Made by a program: the position numbers and the translations under genes
The notes under the pieces: generated by a model
What the model saw: only the letters and a program-made list of their open reading frames with translations
What the model was told of the DNA's origin: nothing
Databases searched by the model: none
Shown: one piece after another, positions 45,184 through 53,289 of the stretch
How positions within the stretch are numbered: position 1 is the first letter of the stretch
Layout: each line of letters begins with the position of its first letter
Assembly (NCBI GenBank): GCA_947503895.1
Contig: CANNFT010000003.1
Span: 372,001-436,000 of the forward strand
Direction: 5' to 3'
DNA length: 64,000 nt
Source of the DNA: an uncultured Saccharospirillaceae bacterium
Lineage (GTDB): Bacteria; Pseudomonadota; Gammaproteobacteria; Pseudomonadales; Oceanobacteraceae

Positions 45184-45798
45184 ATGACCCATAATGATGT
45201 AACACTAAAGCACGTAAAGGGCATTATCTTTGATTTAGATGGCACCTTGGTGACCTCTAAACTAGACTTCCAATGGATGCGCCAACAAGTCGGTTGCCCA
45301 GAAAATCAAGATTTACTCGCGTATGTCGATTTATTGCCGTCGACGCAAAAGGCGCGAGCGCATCGAATTATTTATGATCATGAAATCGAAGAAGCACAAA
45401 CATCAGAAGCGTTAAATGGTGTGGATTTGGTGTTGGCTTATTGTCAGCAGCAACGCATGCCAATGGCGATTGTGACTCGTAACACTCGAGAAGCTGCCTT
45501 GATTAAAGTCCGAAAAAATAATATTCCTATAGATTTTGTCGTGACGCGAGAAGACGCGCGACCAAAACCAGATCCACAGGCGCTTCATTTAGTGGCCGAC
45601 CAATGGAATATAAAACCGAACGCTCTCATGTACGTTGGTGATTATCGTTACGATATTTTAGCCGCTAATGCTGCAGGCATGACGTCTTGTTTTTACTGTC
45701 CCGGTCTTCTTCCTGCTTACCATACACAGGCGGAGGTCGTGATTTCAGATTATGAAAGGCTGGTGAACATGTTGAAGCGTTCACGAGCTGACGGTTGA
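45184..45798 (+). CDS. HAD family hydrolase (phosphoglycolate phosphatase-like)
   Basis: A 204-residue HAD hydrolase. Motif I is FDLDGTLV near residue 18, motif II is IVTRN, and motif III/IV are RPKPDPQ and YVGDYRYD. The cap is small, as in subfamily IA. Likely a phosphatase for a small sugar- or nucleotide-phosphate. Confidence 0.88.
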   Translation: MTHNDVTLKHVKGIIFDLDGTLVTSKLDFQWMRQQVGCPENQDLLAYVDLLPSTQKARAHRIIYDHEIEEAQTSEALNGVDLVLAYCQQQRMPMAIVTRNTREAALIKVRKNNIPIDFVVTREDARPKPDPQALHLVADQWNIKPNALMYVGDYRYDILAANAAGMTSCFYCPGLLPAYHTQAEVVISDYERLVNMLKRSRADG

Positions 45799-45849
45799 AA
45801 GTTTAGATTAACCATTCAGCTCGGTAGCGTTGCTAGAAGAAGGGCGTTC

Positions 45850-46926
45850 TTATTGGGTTGATACCCAACCTAAACTGTTTTGTATGATGATGTCCTTCAT
45901 CATTTCTATATGATCAGGTCGATCATTTAGGCAAGGTATGTAGTGATAGGACTCACCACCTGCTTCCAAAAAGTAATCGCGATTTTCGACCTCTAACTCT
46001 TCTAACGTTTCTAAGCAATCTGCTGAAAAAGCGGGGCTGATGACATCAACTCGGTTCACACCTTGCTGACCCCATTCTTTTAATAGGTAGTCCGTATAAG
46101 GTTTTACCCATTCCTCACGTCCAAAGCGAGATTGAAACGTGCATTGCCATTGGCTTTCATTGAGCTCCAGTTTGGCTGCGAGTGCGGCGGCAGTCGCTCT
46201 GCATTGGCGAGGATACGGGTCACCTTTGTTCTCATATCGCTGCGGAATGCCATGAAAGGACATCAGTAACTTTTCACCACGACCATGCTTGTCCCAATAA
46301 TCTCTCACCGATTGAGCTAGGGCACTGATATAGCCTTCGTGTACATGATATTGATTGATAAATCGAATATTAGGGATATGCGGGCACTGTGTTAACGATC
46401 GCGCAAGCTGATCGTATACAGCGGCGGTGGTGGAGGATGAATTCTGGGGATAAAGTGGCAGCACGATAATATTTTCAACTCCTGCTTTTCGCATTTGTTG
46501 ACCGGCCTCTGCAATGGTCGGGTGGCCATAGGTCATCGCGAGTTCCACAGGAATATCCGCTTTAAATTGCTCATCTAATGCTGCTTTTAGTGCGTGCTGT
46601 TGCCGGCGACTGATCGCCATGAGCGGTGACCCCTCCTCGGTCCAGACACTTTTGTAAGCTTTCGATACGGGGCCAGGGCGAATTCTCAAAATCACACCGT
46701 GCAAAATTAACCACCATAGGGGACGCGGTGTATCCACGACCCTTCTGTCCCACAAAAACTCGGCGAGATACTGTCTCACTGCTTTGGGTGTAGGCTCGGT
46801 AGGCGTCCCTAGGTTTGCAATGATGACGCCGAAGGGCGGTTGATTTGTGGTCACAATCATTCCTAGTGTCTTTTCATGAATGTCAGCGATTCTAGCAGGG
46901 GCCTTCTCACCAATCCATACGCTCAT
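45850..46926 (-). CDS. hemH: ferrochelatase
   Basis: A 358-residue ferrochelatase that inserts Fe2+ into protoporphyrin IX to make haem. FGVIIANLGTP begins the conserved part near residue 32. MSFHGIPQRYENKGDPY holds the active-site histidine, and YPRQC and SPAFSADCLETLEE follow. The N-terminal extension of about 22 residues is longer than usual. An internal ATG at 46860 starts nearer the conserved region but has an AGGA placed right against it, so 46926 is kept with moderate confidence. Confidence 0.93.
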   Translation of the reverse strand: MSVWIGEKAPARIADIHEKTLGMIVTTNQPPFGVIIANLGTPTEPTPKAVRQYLAEFLWDRRVVDTPRPLWWLILHGVILRIRPGPVSKAYKSVWTEEGSPLMAISRRQQHALKAALDEQFKADIPVELAMTYGHPTIAEAGQQMRKAGVENIIVLPLYPQNSSSTTAAVYDQLARSLTQCPHIPNIRFINQYHVHEGYISALAQSVRDYWDKHGRGEKLLMSFHGIPQRYENKGDPYPRQCRATAAALAAKLELNESQWQCTFQSRFGREEWVKPYTDYLLKEWGQQGVNRVDVISPAFSADCLETLEELEVENRDYFLEAGGESYHYIPCLNDRPDHIEMMKDIIIQNSLGWVSTQ

Positions 46927-47120
46927 TCACTCAGCACGCGACCTCACACACTCGGGCCGTGATGTGGATCACTCATCTGTTTAAGTATTGATTAGGGATG
47001 AGAGCGTTGCTTGGGTGAGGTAAGCACTCGAAGGTTTACCCGGATGTTGATCTGAATGCGTATTTTGACCGTATGTTTCTATGGTGAAACAAGAAGATTA
47101 ACGTTAGAGAGTGCTGATCT

Positions 47121-48242
47121 ATGCTTGCTACTGAAACGACACCTTTACAAGCGTCCATTCTATCTCACGCTTTATTGTCTAAATCCGAAGAAAGGAAGAT
47201 TGCCAAAGGCATGGATGCGGCAATGGCAGAATTAGGCAGCCTTTTATTGAAGGATGCAGCGTTAAGATCGGAAGCTGTTGAGGTGGTGGCTTATCAAAGT
47301 CAGTCAGGTCCAGCGCAAGATATTATTTTAACCGCTCATGATAAGTTGACGATACAGGTAGGCGCTCAGCTGCAAATGGAAAGGCAAGAGGCTAAACATT
47401 GCGTACGCCAGATAGCAGAGAATATCGCTAAATTTGACGGCGACAGAAGTGAAGTATTCTCGTTATACCGCGATCGAGTTGCAGCAAAGCCCTTAAAGAA
47501 AGCCAAGCAACATTTAGAAGAATATCGTCATTATAGAGACCGATTGATTGAGTCGAACATGCGATTGGTTGCCAGTATTGCCCATCAGCATAAAGATCTT
47601 GGTGTGGATGTTGAGGACTTAATTCAAGAGGGGACATTAGGCCTAATTCGTGCCACTGAAAAATTTAATATCAACAAAGGTTTTCGTTTTTCAACCTTCG
47701 CCTACTGGTGGATTCAGCAGGCGATAAAAGCGGCACTGACTGAGAAGCGAGGTGTGGTTCGTTTACCTGCTAACGTCGTGGACGTTATTACAAAGCTTGA
47801 CCGAGCAAAACAACAATACTTACACGCCTATGGAAGGTATCCATCGGAGGAAATACTAGCAAGCCTCACTGGTATCAAACCAGAGCACATCCGCTTAGCG
47901 TCTCAAGTGAATGGGTTAGGCCTATCATTGAATGATGATCGTTCGAGGGAAGAGGGCAGTGGGTTGTCACTCGCCGAGCAACTCGCTAGCGAAAGCCGGT
48001 CGCCCGAAGAGGAAGTGATGGCGAGCAAAGAACAAGCCTTTATCCGATCCCGTTTAATGAATCTCAATGAGCGCCAGCGTCTAGTATTAACGCTTTACCA
48101 GGGCATCAATCAGGAAGGGAAAATATTAACCTTTCGAGAAATTGCCCCTAAAATTGGTGTCACTTTGGAGCGCACACGTCAGATTTATCATGAAGCGCTG
48201 GCGGCACTGAAGAAGGACTTATTAGTCGAAGCCAATCTCTGA
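47121..48242 (+). CDS. RpoS-like sigma-70 family sigma factor
   Basis: A 373-residue sigma factor with regions 1.2-4. Region 2 is YRDRLIESNMRLVASIAHQHKDLG with DLIQEGTLGLIRATEKF and the -10 helix FSTFAYWWIQQAIKAALTEK. Region 3 follows, and region 4 reads FREIAPKIGVTLERTRQIYHEALAALK. Length and motifs fit RpoS or a group 2/3 factor, but the N-terminal 120 residues are diverged and no rpoS neighbours (nlpD, pcm) are here. It is likely an additional alternative sigma factor. It faces away from hemH with a 194-base divergent gap. Confidence 0.85.
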   Translation: MLATETTPLQASILSHALLSKSEERKIAKGMDAAMAELGSLLLKDAALRSEAVEVVAYQSQSGPAQDIILTAHDKLTIQVGAQLQMERQEAKHCVRQIAENIAKFDGDRSEVFSLYRDRVAAKPLKKAKQHLEEYRHYRDRLIESNMRLVASIAHQHKDLGVDVEDLIQEGTLGLIRATEKFNINKGFRFSTFAYWWIQQAIKAALTEKRGVVRLPANVVDVITKLDRAKQQYLHAYGRYPSEEILASLTGIKPEHIRLASQVNGLGLSLNDDRSREEGSGLSLAEQLASESRSPEEEVMASKEQAFIRSRLMNLNERQRLVLTLYQGINQEGKILTFREIAPKIGVTLERTRQIYHEALAALKKDLLVEANL

Positions 48243-48280
48243 CGGTGCACCGTCGTCAGTAACGATTATCCTTTTTTGAA

Positions 48281-48483
48281 TTCCATTGCTTAACCAGCGT
48301 GCCGACAATGATTCTTTGATTGTGTATTGGTCAATAATTTATATTGCGAGCAAAAAATATCACGCCTGCGATTATCGTTTAAAACACCTGTCAAAATCCT
48401 ACCCATAACGAAAATTAGTATACAGTTACTGAGATCGATTTTGTACAATATGCTGAAATATTAGGGTGAGTGTCCTCGTTGTT
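48281..48483 (+). repeat. solo right end of the Y1-transposase element
   Basis: About 200 bases homologous to the region 3' of the transposase gene (52721-52923): matching blocks include CATTGCTTAACCAGC, TTTGATTG, TTGTACAATATG and GAAATATTAGGGTGAGTG. It ends with TGTCCTCGTTGTT. It lies directly after the RpoS-like gene and immediately before the toxin fragment. Confidence 0.75.
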
Positions 48484-48516
48484 ATAGTTTTGAATAATAC
48501 TTTTATTGAAGATACC

Positions 48517-48918
48517 ATGAACTCTGTATATGAAAACTATTTTGAGCCATTTGGTGTTGCAGGTGAAGTTGCATTTATTTTTGGCGAATTAATCACACCT
48601 ATTAATGAAAGTGTTGGGGCGTTGAGCGATGGCGATTTAGCAAGTGCATCAGTTATTTTAGGAGCTGCTTTTTTAAATCGACTTAAAGCACTTGAAGTAC
48701 TATCAGTTACAAAGACTGCAGCGCCAATAGCTATAAGTCCCACCTATAGTGAATTGAAAGGGATAACTAAAGGGTTCCAGGCTCATCATATAATGCCCCA
48801 GTATTTAGGGGAGATGCTTGGTTACACCAAAAAAGATATGTTGGATCACCCAGCAACTGCTGTTACTCAATGGACTCATACTGGTAAGTTAAATCCCGAT
48901 ACCTTCCACCGATGGTAG
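48517..48918 (+). CDS. orphan polymorphic-toxin C-terminal domain (HNH-like)
   Basis: A 133-residue protein without a secretion domain. The N-terminal ~80 residues are mildly hydrophobic (GVAGEVAFIFGELITPINESVG), as in linker regions of Rhs-type toxins. The C-terminal part has KGFQAHHIMPQYLGEMLG and TQWTHTGKLNPDTFHRW; the paired His and downstream His are typical of HNH/AHH-type nuclease toxins. The frame stops at TAG 48916, while an overlapping frame continues with related-looking sequence to 49031. A likely displaced toxin tip with its immunity gene downstream. Confidence 0.62.
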   Translation: MNSVYENYFEPFGVAGEVAFIFGELITPINESVGALSDGDLASASVILGAAFLNRLKALEVLSVTKTAAPIAISPTYSELKGITKGFQAHHIMPQYLGEMLGYTKKDMLDHPATAVTQWTHTGKLNPDTFHRW

Positions 48919-49031
48919 GCGGTAAAAAGGCCAATTACACGGCGGATCAAATTCGGTCAGGCTTGCAAAATGCCTATGGTGATCTAGGCCGCTCAGATCT
49001 ATTTGATTCAGTTAGCCATTTGATTAAGTAA
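48912..49031 (+). pseudogene. frame-shifted C-terminal tail of the toxin domain
   Basis: A 39-codon frame, offset by -1 from the toxin frame and overlapping its stop, reads MVGGKKANYTADQIRSGLQN and ends in SVSHLIK. Its length and polarity fit the missing last part of a nuclease toxin domain. The same junction sequence is present in the second copy at 51355-51534, so the shift is not a sequencing slip specific to one copy. It could alternatively be a tiny overlapping gene. Confidence 0.5.
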
Positions 49032-49055
49032 TGAAAAATTTGGGGAGTTGATTCT

Positions 49056-49502
49056 ATGGTAGAAAAACAAATTTACGATTTGGAATCGGAAGACCTTCGG
49101 AAGCATCCAGTATGGTATTTTCCAATGGATGATTCTGTTGAGGATGAGCTGTCAGTAAAACCTTGCGGTACAGATGAGATTTCAGCGGATTACCAGGTAA
49201 TTATTAAGACTATTTTTATTGACGGTGAGGGCAAAGAGTATTTGGGGTATATGTATTGGAGTGATCCCGATACTCTCGAAGACCTGAAGCCTGTTTTGTT
49301 TGTAAATGAAGAAGATTGCATTACTTTTTGGAATGGAATGATAAAGCCGTCATGGGATGACTATGATACTGCTCTACAAGTGATGAAAGGCCGTTTTCCT
49401 ATAACATTCCGCTCAGATGCAATTGAAAATTTGCCATCTATATCTGGCGTATTAGATGGGATTTATTTTATAAGTGATGACGGCAGTATTCAGTATATAT
49501 AA
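49056..49502 (+). CDS. putative immunity protein
   Basis: A 148-residue acidic soluble protein (many Asp and Glu) that I do not recognise by family. It begins MVEKQIYDLESEDLRKHPVWYF and has VKPCGTDEISADYQVIIKTIF and YWSDPDTLEDLKPVLF. GGGGAG lies before the ATG. Its position 25 bases after the toxin tail, its acidity and its size are those of an immunity protein. A short hairpin (CCCGC/GCGGG, 49510-49523) follows. Confidence 0.6.
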   Translation: MVEKQIYDLESEDLRKHPVWYFPMDDSVEDELSVKPCGTDEISADYQVIIKTIFIDGEGKEYLGYMYWSDPDTLEDLKPVLFVNEEDCITFWNGMIKPSWDDYDTALQVMKGRFPITFRSDAIENLPSISGVLDGIYFISDDGSIQYI

Positions 49503-49557
49503 AAATGGCCCGCAATCGCGGGTACTCTTTATGTGGCGTCTACTGTGTAGAAACTAT

Positions 49558-49619
49558 AAGGACACCCATCCTAGCAACCTAAGTAAATCGCCTGATTGAA
49601 CTTGGTTTTAGTTTTGCTG
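49558..49619 (+). repeat. partial left end of the Y1-transposase element (copy 1)
   Basis: AAGGACACCCATCCTAG followed by CAACCTAAGTAAATCG and TGATTGAACTTGGTTTTAG. It is nearly identical to the left end at 51583-51688 and stands directly before copy 2 at 49622, making a tandem of left ends. Confidence 0.75.
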
Positions 49620-49621
49620 AG

Positions 49622-49728
49622 AAGTACAAGGACACCCATCCTAGTAACCTAAGTAATTCGGCTGATTGAACTTGGTTTTCGCTTTGTTACAGTACGCAAT
49701 CAATACAAGGTAAGCAAAGGAATGCATT
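49622..49728 (+). repeat. left end of the Y1-transposase element (copy 2)
   Basis: AAGTACAAGGACACCC through AAAGGAATGCATT, the full upstream region that precedes the transposase start codon. It is followed by the truncated transposase copy. The first bases (CAAGGACACCC) are the inverse of the GGGTGAGTGTCCTCG found at right ends. Confidence 0.75.
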
Positions 49729-49848
49729 GTGACCAAACCCAGAAAGCAACTCGTCAGTTTAGAAACCACGCCGTATTATCACTGCATCTCCCGCTGTGTC
49801 CGTCGTGCTTTCTTGTGCGGTCATGACAAGCAGAGTGGTACCAGTTAA
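49729..49848 (+). pseudogene. truncated copy of the Y1 transposase gene
   Basis: The first 38-39 codons of the transposase gene at 51689, nearly identical (starts [20 protein letters not shown]). The frame ends at an artificial TAA created where the sequence switches to unrelated DNA just after the codon for Ser in [21 protein letters not shown] follows, a right-end-like sequence. Only the N-terminal strand of the catalytic domain remains, so no activity is expected. Confidence 0.85.
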
Positions 49849-49929
49849 TAAAATGAGTGTCCCTCTTAGATTTTCTAGGATATGTTATGATATTTTCAAA
49901 TTGAGCCATTAGTGGTCAAGAAAAGGTCA

Positions 49930-50069
49930 ATTCCAGTTGACTGGTCCTAGCTAATGGAGGGGCTTGTGCATTACACGAGCGGATATATAACTGAGGAGCT
50001 GGATGCGGTAGTTTCGCTCGTTCGGATCTGTGTGGGGGCAGCTCAGGTAACTGGCCGTTCTGCCATGAC
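49930..50069 (+). mobile_element. 3' remnant of a group II intron (domain V/VI)
   Basis: GAGCTGGATGCGGTAG, CGTTCGGATCTGTG and GGGGGCAGCTCAGGTAACTG, ending TGCCATGAC near 50069, match the domain V and VI layout of bacterial group II introns that end GGGTAACCGGC...CTACCG. The two sides of domain V pair as GAGCTG with CGGATC except for one mismatch, as is usual for this class. No reverse-transcriptase frame is left, and the 5' part of the intron is missing. The upstream limit is uncertain. Confidence 0.6.
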
Positions 50070-50091
50070 TAAGTCTTTGTGATCACGATAC

Positions 50092-50487
50092 ATGATTGAT
50101 AGATACGAAATATTTGAAAAGGCGATAGATAGCAGCTCTGAAGAAGCTGATAAGCACCTTATTGAATTCTTTAAGGCATTCATGCCTAAGCAAAGAAATG
50201 AAAGATGGATTCATCTAGCTAAAAAGAGATCCTCCAGAGCCCATAGAGATTCACATAAGCTTAGTGGACTTTTAAATTTTGGATTAGCTACCAAAATTAC
50301 AAATGCTTCGAATCTTGGCAAGTACAGTGATGGCGTTTATTGGGATTTCATTGATAACCCTATTATCACAACGCCAAGAGAAGCTTTTGTGTTGGGTGAC
50401 TATCAAGATGGAATATATTCGTTAATCCCCGGAAAGCTTGCTATTTTCTTTTTTCATGAAGGTGATATATGGCTTTTCAAAAGCTAG
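50092..50487 (+). CDS. hypothetical protein
   Basis: A 131-residue soluble protein that I do not recognise. It has a charged N-terminal half (KAIDSSSEEADKHLIEFFKAFMPKQRNERW), a basic patch KKRSSRAHR and a C-terminal beta-rich half (GVYWDFIDNPIITTPREAFVLGDYQDGIY). It lies just after the group II intron remnant. No ribosome site is clear. The AT-rich composition is unlike the core genes. Single orphan gene, possibly an immunity or cargo protein. Confidence 0.5.
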   Translation: MIDRYEIFEKAIDSSSEEADKHLIEFFKAFMPKQRNERWIHLAKKRSSRAHRDSHKLSGLLNFGLATKITNASNLGKYSDGVYWDFIDNPIITTPREAFVLGDYQDGIYSLIPGKLAIFFFHEGDIWLFKS

Positions 50488-50899
50488 AAGCTTTTAACAA
50501 AGCCATTAAGGTTGACTCACTACTACGATATACTACGAGGACATATATGTCCCCTCAGTTCAGAAATTGGCTAGCCATCCTAGGTCTCCATAAACATGCC
50601 TATCAAGTATGAATATACAGTGTAATTATCTGTGGGCAAATTAAAGGTCAATTGAAGCTGGAAGTGGCACACTTGTCTGGTAGGATAACCCTGAATTTTC
50701 TTTGGAAAACAGAAGCTTACAATCTAGGCTGCCGAATTACCGAGCGTGGTTATCGAGCGCGCTCGTATTGCCGGGGCAAAAATTGACGTAGGCTGAAAAG
50801 TCCCTTTAAATCAGGTCATTAGAAAGTGCTAGCTTGGGAAATGAAAAAGCAAAGTGAGCCGGCGCTATATACTAATTTTAACTGCTCTAGAGGTATGGA
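50488..50899. other. 412-base gap with a perfect palindrome
   Basis: GGACATATATGTCC at 50539-50552 is a perfect 14-base palindrome, extended by GAGG/CCTC. No gene was recognised in the rest. Confidence 0.4.
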
Positions 50900-51214
50900 G
50901 TGATCTACGAAATTCGAATTAATGATGTAGTAATTGGTACTACCAAGTTAGAAGGTGGTGATCCGCCGATGGGTTTCGTATTTGGTAGCGTCACTCCAAC
51001 CGAAAACTACGAGTTCTTATCTGGCGTAGTAAAAGCTGAGCTTTATGAGCAAGGCCAAAATACTGAAATAAAATGTGAGTCTATTTCTTTTGAAGACCTC
51101 TCAAAGGAAATGGGAGAAACGTGCGTTGAAGTCACAATTCTCATAGATTCTTATGAAGAATATGATAAGTATTTTAAACACCATCGAGAAGCTTATGAAA
51201 AACAGTTCTCGTAA
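50900..51214 (+). CDS. hypothetical small acidic protein
   Basis: A 104-residue soluble acidic protein (MIYEIRINDVVIGTTKLEGG at the start, then GFVFGSVTPTENYEFLSG) of no recognised family. The pattern of short strands and an acidic C-terminal tail (YEEYDKYFKHHREAYEKQFS) is common for immunity proteins, but no toxin is directly upstream. The GTG start has GAGG and GGAG nearby. Confidence 0.5.
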   Translation: MIYEIRINDVVIGTTKLEGGDPPMGFVFGSVTPTENYEFLSGVVKAELYEQGQNTEIKCESISFEDLSKEMGETCVEVTILIDSYEEYDKYFKHHREAYEKQFS

Positions 51215-51228
51215 TCAGCAGTTAAGAA

Positions 51229-51352
51229 AAGTACAAGGACACTCAGCTTAGTAACCTAAGTAATTTGACTGATTGAGCTTAGTTTTTGTTTAGCTATAGT
51301 TCGCAATCAACTCAAAGCAAGCAAAGTATTAGGGTTAGTGTCCTCGTTGTTG
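51229..51352 (+). repeat. miniature left-plus-right unit of the Y1 element (MITE-like)
   Basis: AAGTACAAGGACAC and the rest of a left end (to AAAGCAAGCAAAG) join directly to a right end (TATTAGGGTTAGTGTCCTCGTT) with no transposase between. This 124-base unit has both inverted ends, so it could be mobilised in trans by the transposase 340 bases away. It sits directly upstream of the second toxin fragment. Confidence 0.7.
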
Positions 51353-51354
51353 TC

Positions 51355-51534
51355 TAATGCCCCAGTATTTAGGGGAGATGCTTGGTTACACCAAAAAAGA
51401 TATGTTGGATCACCCAGCAACAGCTGTTACTCAATGGACTCATACTGGTAAGTTAAATCCCGATGCCTTCCACCGATGGTAGGCGGTAAAAAGGCCAATT
51501 ACACGGCGGATCAAGTTCGGTCAGGCTTGCAAAA
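51355..51534 (+). pseudogene. second copy of the toxin-tip C-terminal segment
   Basis: This copy matches 48791-48969 almost base for base, starting inside the His-His-Ile motif (from ATGCCCCAGTATTTAGG) and ending at GCTTGCAAAA. The catalytic His pair is not included, so the fragment is inactive. The same CACCGATGGTAGGC junction between frames is present. It is flanked by a right end on one side and a left end on the other. Confidence 0.8.
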
Positions 51535-51538
51535 AAAC

Positions 51539-51558
51539 AAGTACAAGGACACCCAACT
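51539..51558 (+). repeat. stub of a left end
   Basis: AAGTACAAGGACACCCAACT only, truncated after about 20 bases and followed by the complete left end at 51583. Confidence 0.55.
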
Positions 51559-51582
51559 GTAGTGGTCACGTAAGTACAACGT

Positions 51583-51688
51583 AAGTACAAGGACACCCAT
51601 CTTAGCAACCTAAGTAAATCGCCTGATTGAACTTGGTTTTAGTTTTGCTACAGTACGGAATTAACCAAAGTAAGCAAAGGAATGCATT
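51583..51688 (+). repeat. left end of the active Y1-transposase element
   Basis: AAGTACAAGGACACCC to the transposase start codon, about 106 bases, including AACCTAAGTAAATCGCCTG and AAAGGAATGCATT. The tip CAAGGACACCCAT is the inverse complement-like partner of the right-end tip GGGTGAGTGTCCTCG. Confidence 0.75.
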
Positions 51689-52681
51689 GTGACCAAACCC
51701 AGAAAGCAACTCGTCAGTTTAGAAGCCACGCCGTATTATCACTGCATCTCCCGCTGTGTCCGCCGTGCTTTCTTGTGCGGTCATGACAAGCAAAGTGATA
51801 CCAGTTACGAACACAGGCGCGCTTGGTTAGAAGAAGAATTGGTTAAGCAAGCTCAAGTATTTGCCATTGACATTGCTGCTTACGCCATCATGTCAAACCA
51901 CTATCACGTTGTGCTGCATATCAATGCAAAGCATGCAAACGACTGGACTGATAAAGAAGTCATCGATCGCTGGCACACGTTATATCATGGAAATTTATTC
52001 AGTCAGCGCTACCGCCGTGGGGATGAACTATCTAAAGCTGAGCAAGAAAAACTCAGTGAATACGTCGAGTTGTGGCGAGAGCGTTTACACAGTATTAGCT
52101 GGTTTATGCGTCGCTTAAATGAAACCATTGCTCGGCAAGCGAATATCGAAGATCAATGTACGGGGCGATTTTGGGAAGGGCGATTTAAATCACAAGCCCT
52201 TCTGGATGAAAAAGCCTTAGCAGCCTGCATGGCCTACGTCGATTTAAATCCCATACGAGCCAATATGGCCAAAACTCCAGAAACATCACATCACACTTCC
52301 GTTAAACATCGCTCTAAAAAAGTAAAAAACGCACAAAACCCCAATCATCCTAACCAGCAAGTCAAAGCACTGATGCCTTTTGTCGGTAACCCTCGACAAC
52401 CCATGCCGGATGGACTGCCATTTCGTTTAACTGACTACCTTGAGCTTGTCGATTGGACGGGCCGTATTATTCGAAAAGACAAGTGTGGAGCAGTACATAA
52501 ATCAATTCCACCTGTTTTGGATCGATTGGGTATCAGTGTCGACAACTGGATGACGATGGCGAATGAATTTGAAAAAACCTTTAAAGGCTTTGTCGGCAGC
52601 AGTGAATCATTAACCAAGAATATAGAATACTTCAAATTAGAGCGGCGAGTAGGTCTGAGTTCATGTAAGCGGTATTTGTAG
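51689..52681 (+). CDS. REP-associated tyrosine transposase (Y1/HUH family)
   Basis: A 330-residue Y1-type transposase. [18 protein letters not shown] starts the domain. AYAIMSNHYHVVLHI holds the HUH-like His pair, and LQ-equivalent helix residues around CTGRFWEGRFKSQALLDEKALAACMAYVDLNPIRA contain the catalytic Tyr in YVDLNP. The C-terminal ~120 residues form a basic extra domain. Such enzymes (RAYT/tnpA-REP) act on short palindromic repeats in single-stranded DNA. Several left and right ends surround the gene. GTG start with AAGGAATGC upstream. It is the only intact copy in the window. Confidence 0.9.
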   Translation: MTKPRKQLVSLEATPYYHCISRCVRRAFLCGHDKQSDTSYEHRRAWLEEELVKQAQVFAIDIAAYAIMSNHYHVVLHINAKHANDWTDKEVIDRWHTLYHGNLFSQRYRRGDELSKAEQEKLSEYVELWRERLHSISWFMRRLNETIARQANIEDQCTGRFWEGRFKSQALLDEKALAACMAYVDLNPIRANMAKTPETSHHTSVKHRSKKVKNAQNPNHPNQQVKALMPFVGNPRQPMPDGLPFRLTDYLELVDWTGRIIRKDKCGAVHKSIPPVLDRLGISVDNWMTMANEFEKTFKGFVGSSESLTKNIEYFKLERRVGLSSCKRYL

Positions 52682-52774
52682 CATTGGGTTCTTCCATAAT
52701 TCTTTAAGCTAAATGACAATTCCTTTGCTTAATCAGCGGTGCAGACGATATACTTTGATTGTTTGCATTAGTCA

Positions 52775-52923
52775 GCAATTTATATCGATAGAAAAAATCA
52801 TCAATCTAGCAGTTGTTACCTAAAACATCTGAGAAAACCCCACCTAAAACGAAATTAACATTTAGGTACTGAGTCTGATTCTGTACAATATGGTGAAATA
52901 TTAGAATGAGTGTCCTCTTAGTT
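52775..52923 (+). repeat. right-end repeat of the Y1 element, direct copy 1
   Basis: From GCAATTTATATCGATAG to ATTAGAATGAGTGTCCTCTT, 149 bases; the homology with the solo right end at 48281 begins earlier, near 52721. The next 161 bases repeat this unit. Confidence 0.85.
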
Positions 52924-53084
52924 GCAATTTATATCGATAGAAAAAATCATCAATCTAGCAGTTGTTACCTAAAACATCTGAGAAAACCCCACCTAAAACG
53001 AAATTAACATTTAGGTACTGAGTCTGAGTCTGAGTCTGATTCTGTACAATATGGTGAAATATTAGAATGAGTGTCCTCTTAGTT
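52924..53084 (+). repeat. right-end repeat, direct copy 2 with hexamer expansion
   Basis: Identical to copy 1 except for 12 extra bases, an expansion of the TCTGAG unit (GTACTGAGTCTGAGTCTGAG instead of GTACTGAGTCTGA). The junction between the copies is GTT at 52921-52923. Confidence 0.85.
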
Positions 53085-53085
53085 C

Positions 53086-53240
53086 TTAACCAAGAATATA
53101 GAATACTTCAATTTAGAGCGGCGAGTAGGTTTGAGTTCATGTAAGCGGTATTTGTAGCATTGGGTGTTTCCATAATTTTTTAAGCTAAATGACAACTCCT
53201 TTGCTTAATCAACGAACCACTGGTGCAGACGATGTTTATT
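53086..53240 (+). pseudogene. duplicated 3' end of the Y1 transposase gene
   Basis: TTAACCAAGAATATAGAATA onward repeats the last ~70 bases of the transposase gene (from 52610) and its flank to GGTGCAGACGAT, with a few substitutions. Only the last ~23 codons are included, so it is a dead fragment. Confidence 0.8.
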
Positions 53241-53248
53241 AATTGATA

Positions 53249-53275
53249 ATATTAGAATGAGTGTCCTCTTAGTTC
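53249..53275 (+). repeat. short right end
   Basis: ATATTAGAATGAGTGTCC and CTTAGTTCAC, identical over the tip to the right ends at 52905 and 53066. Confidence 0.65.
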
Positions 53276-53289
53276 ACAGTGAGCAGTGT

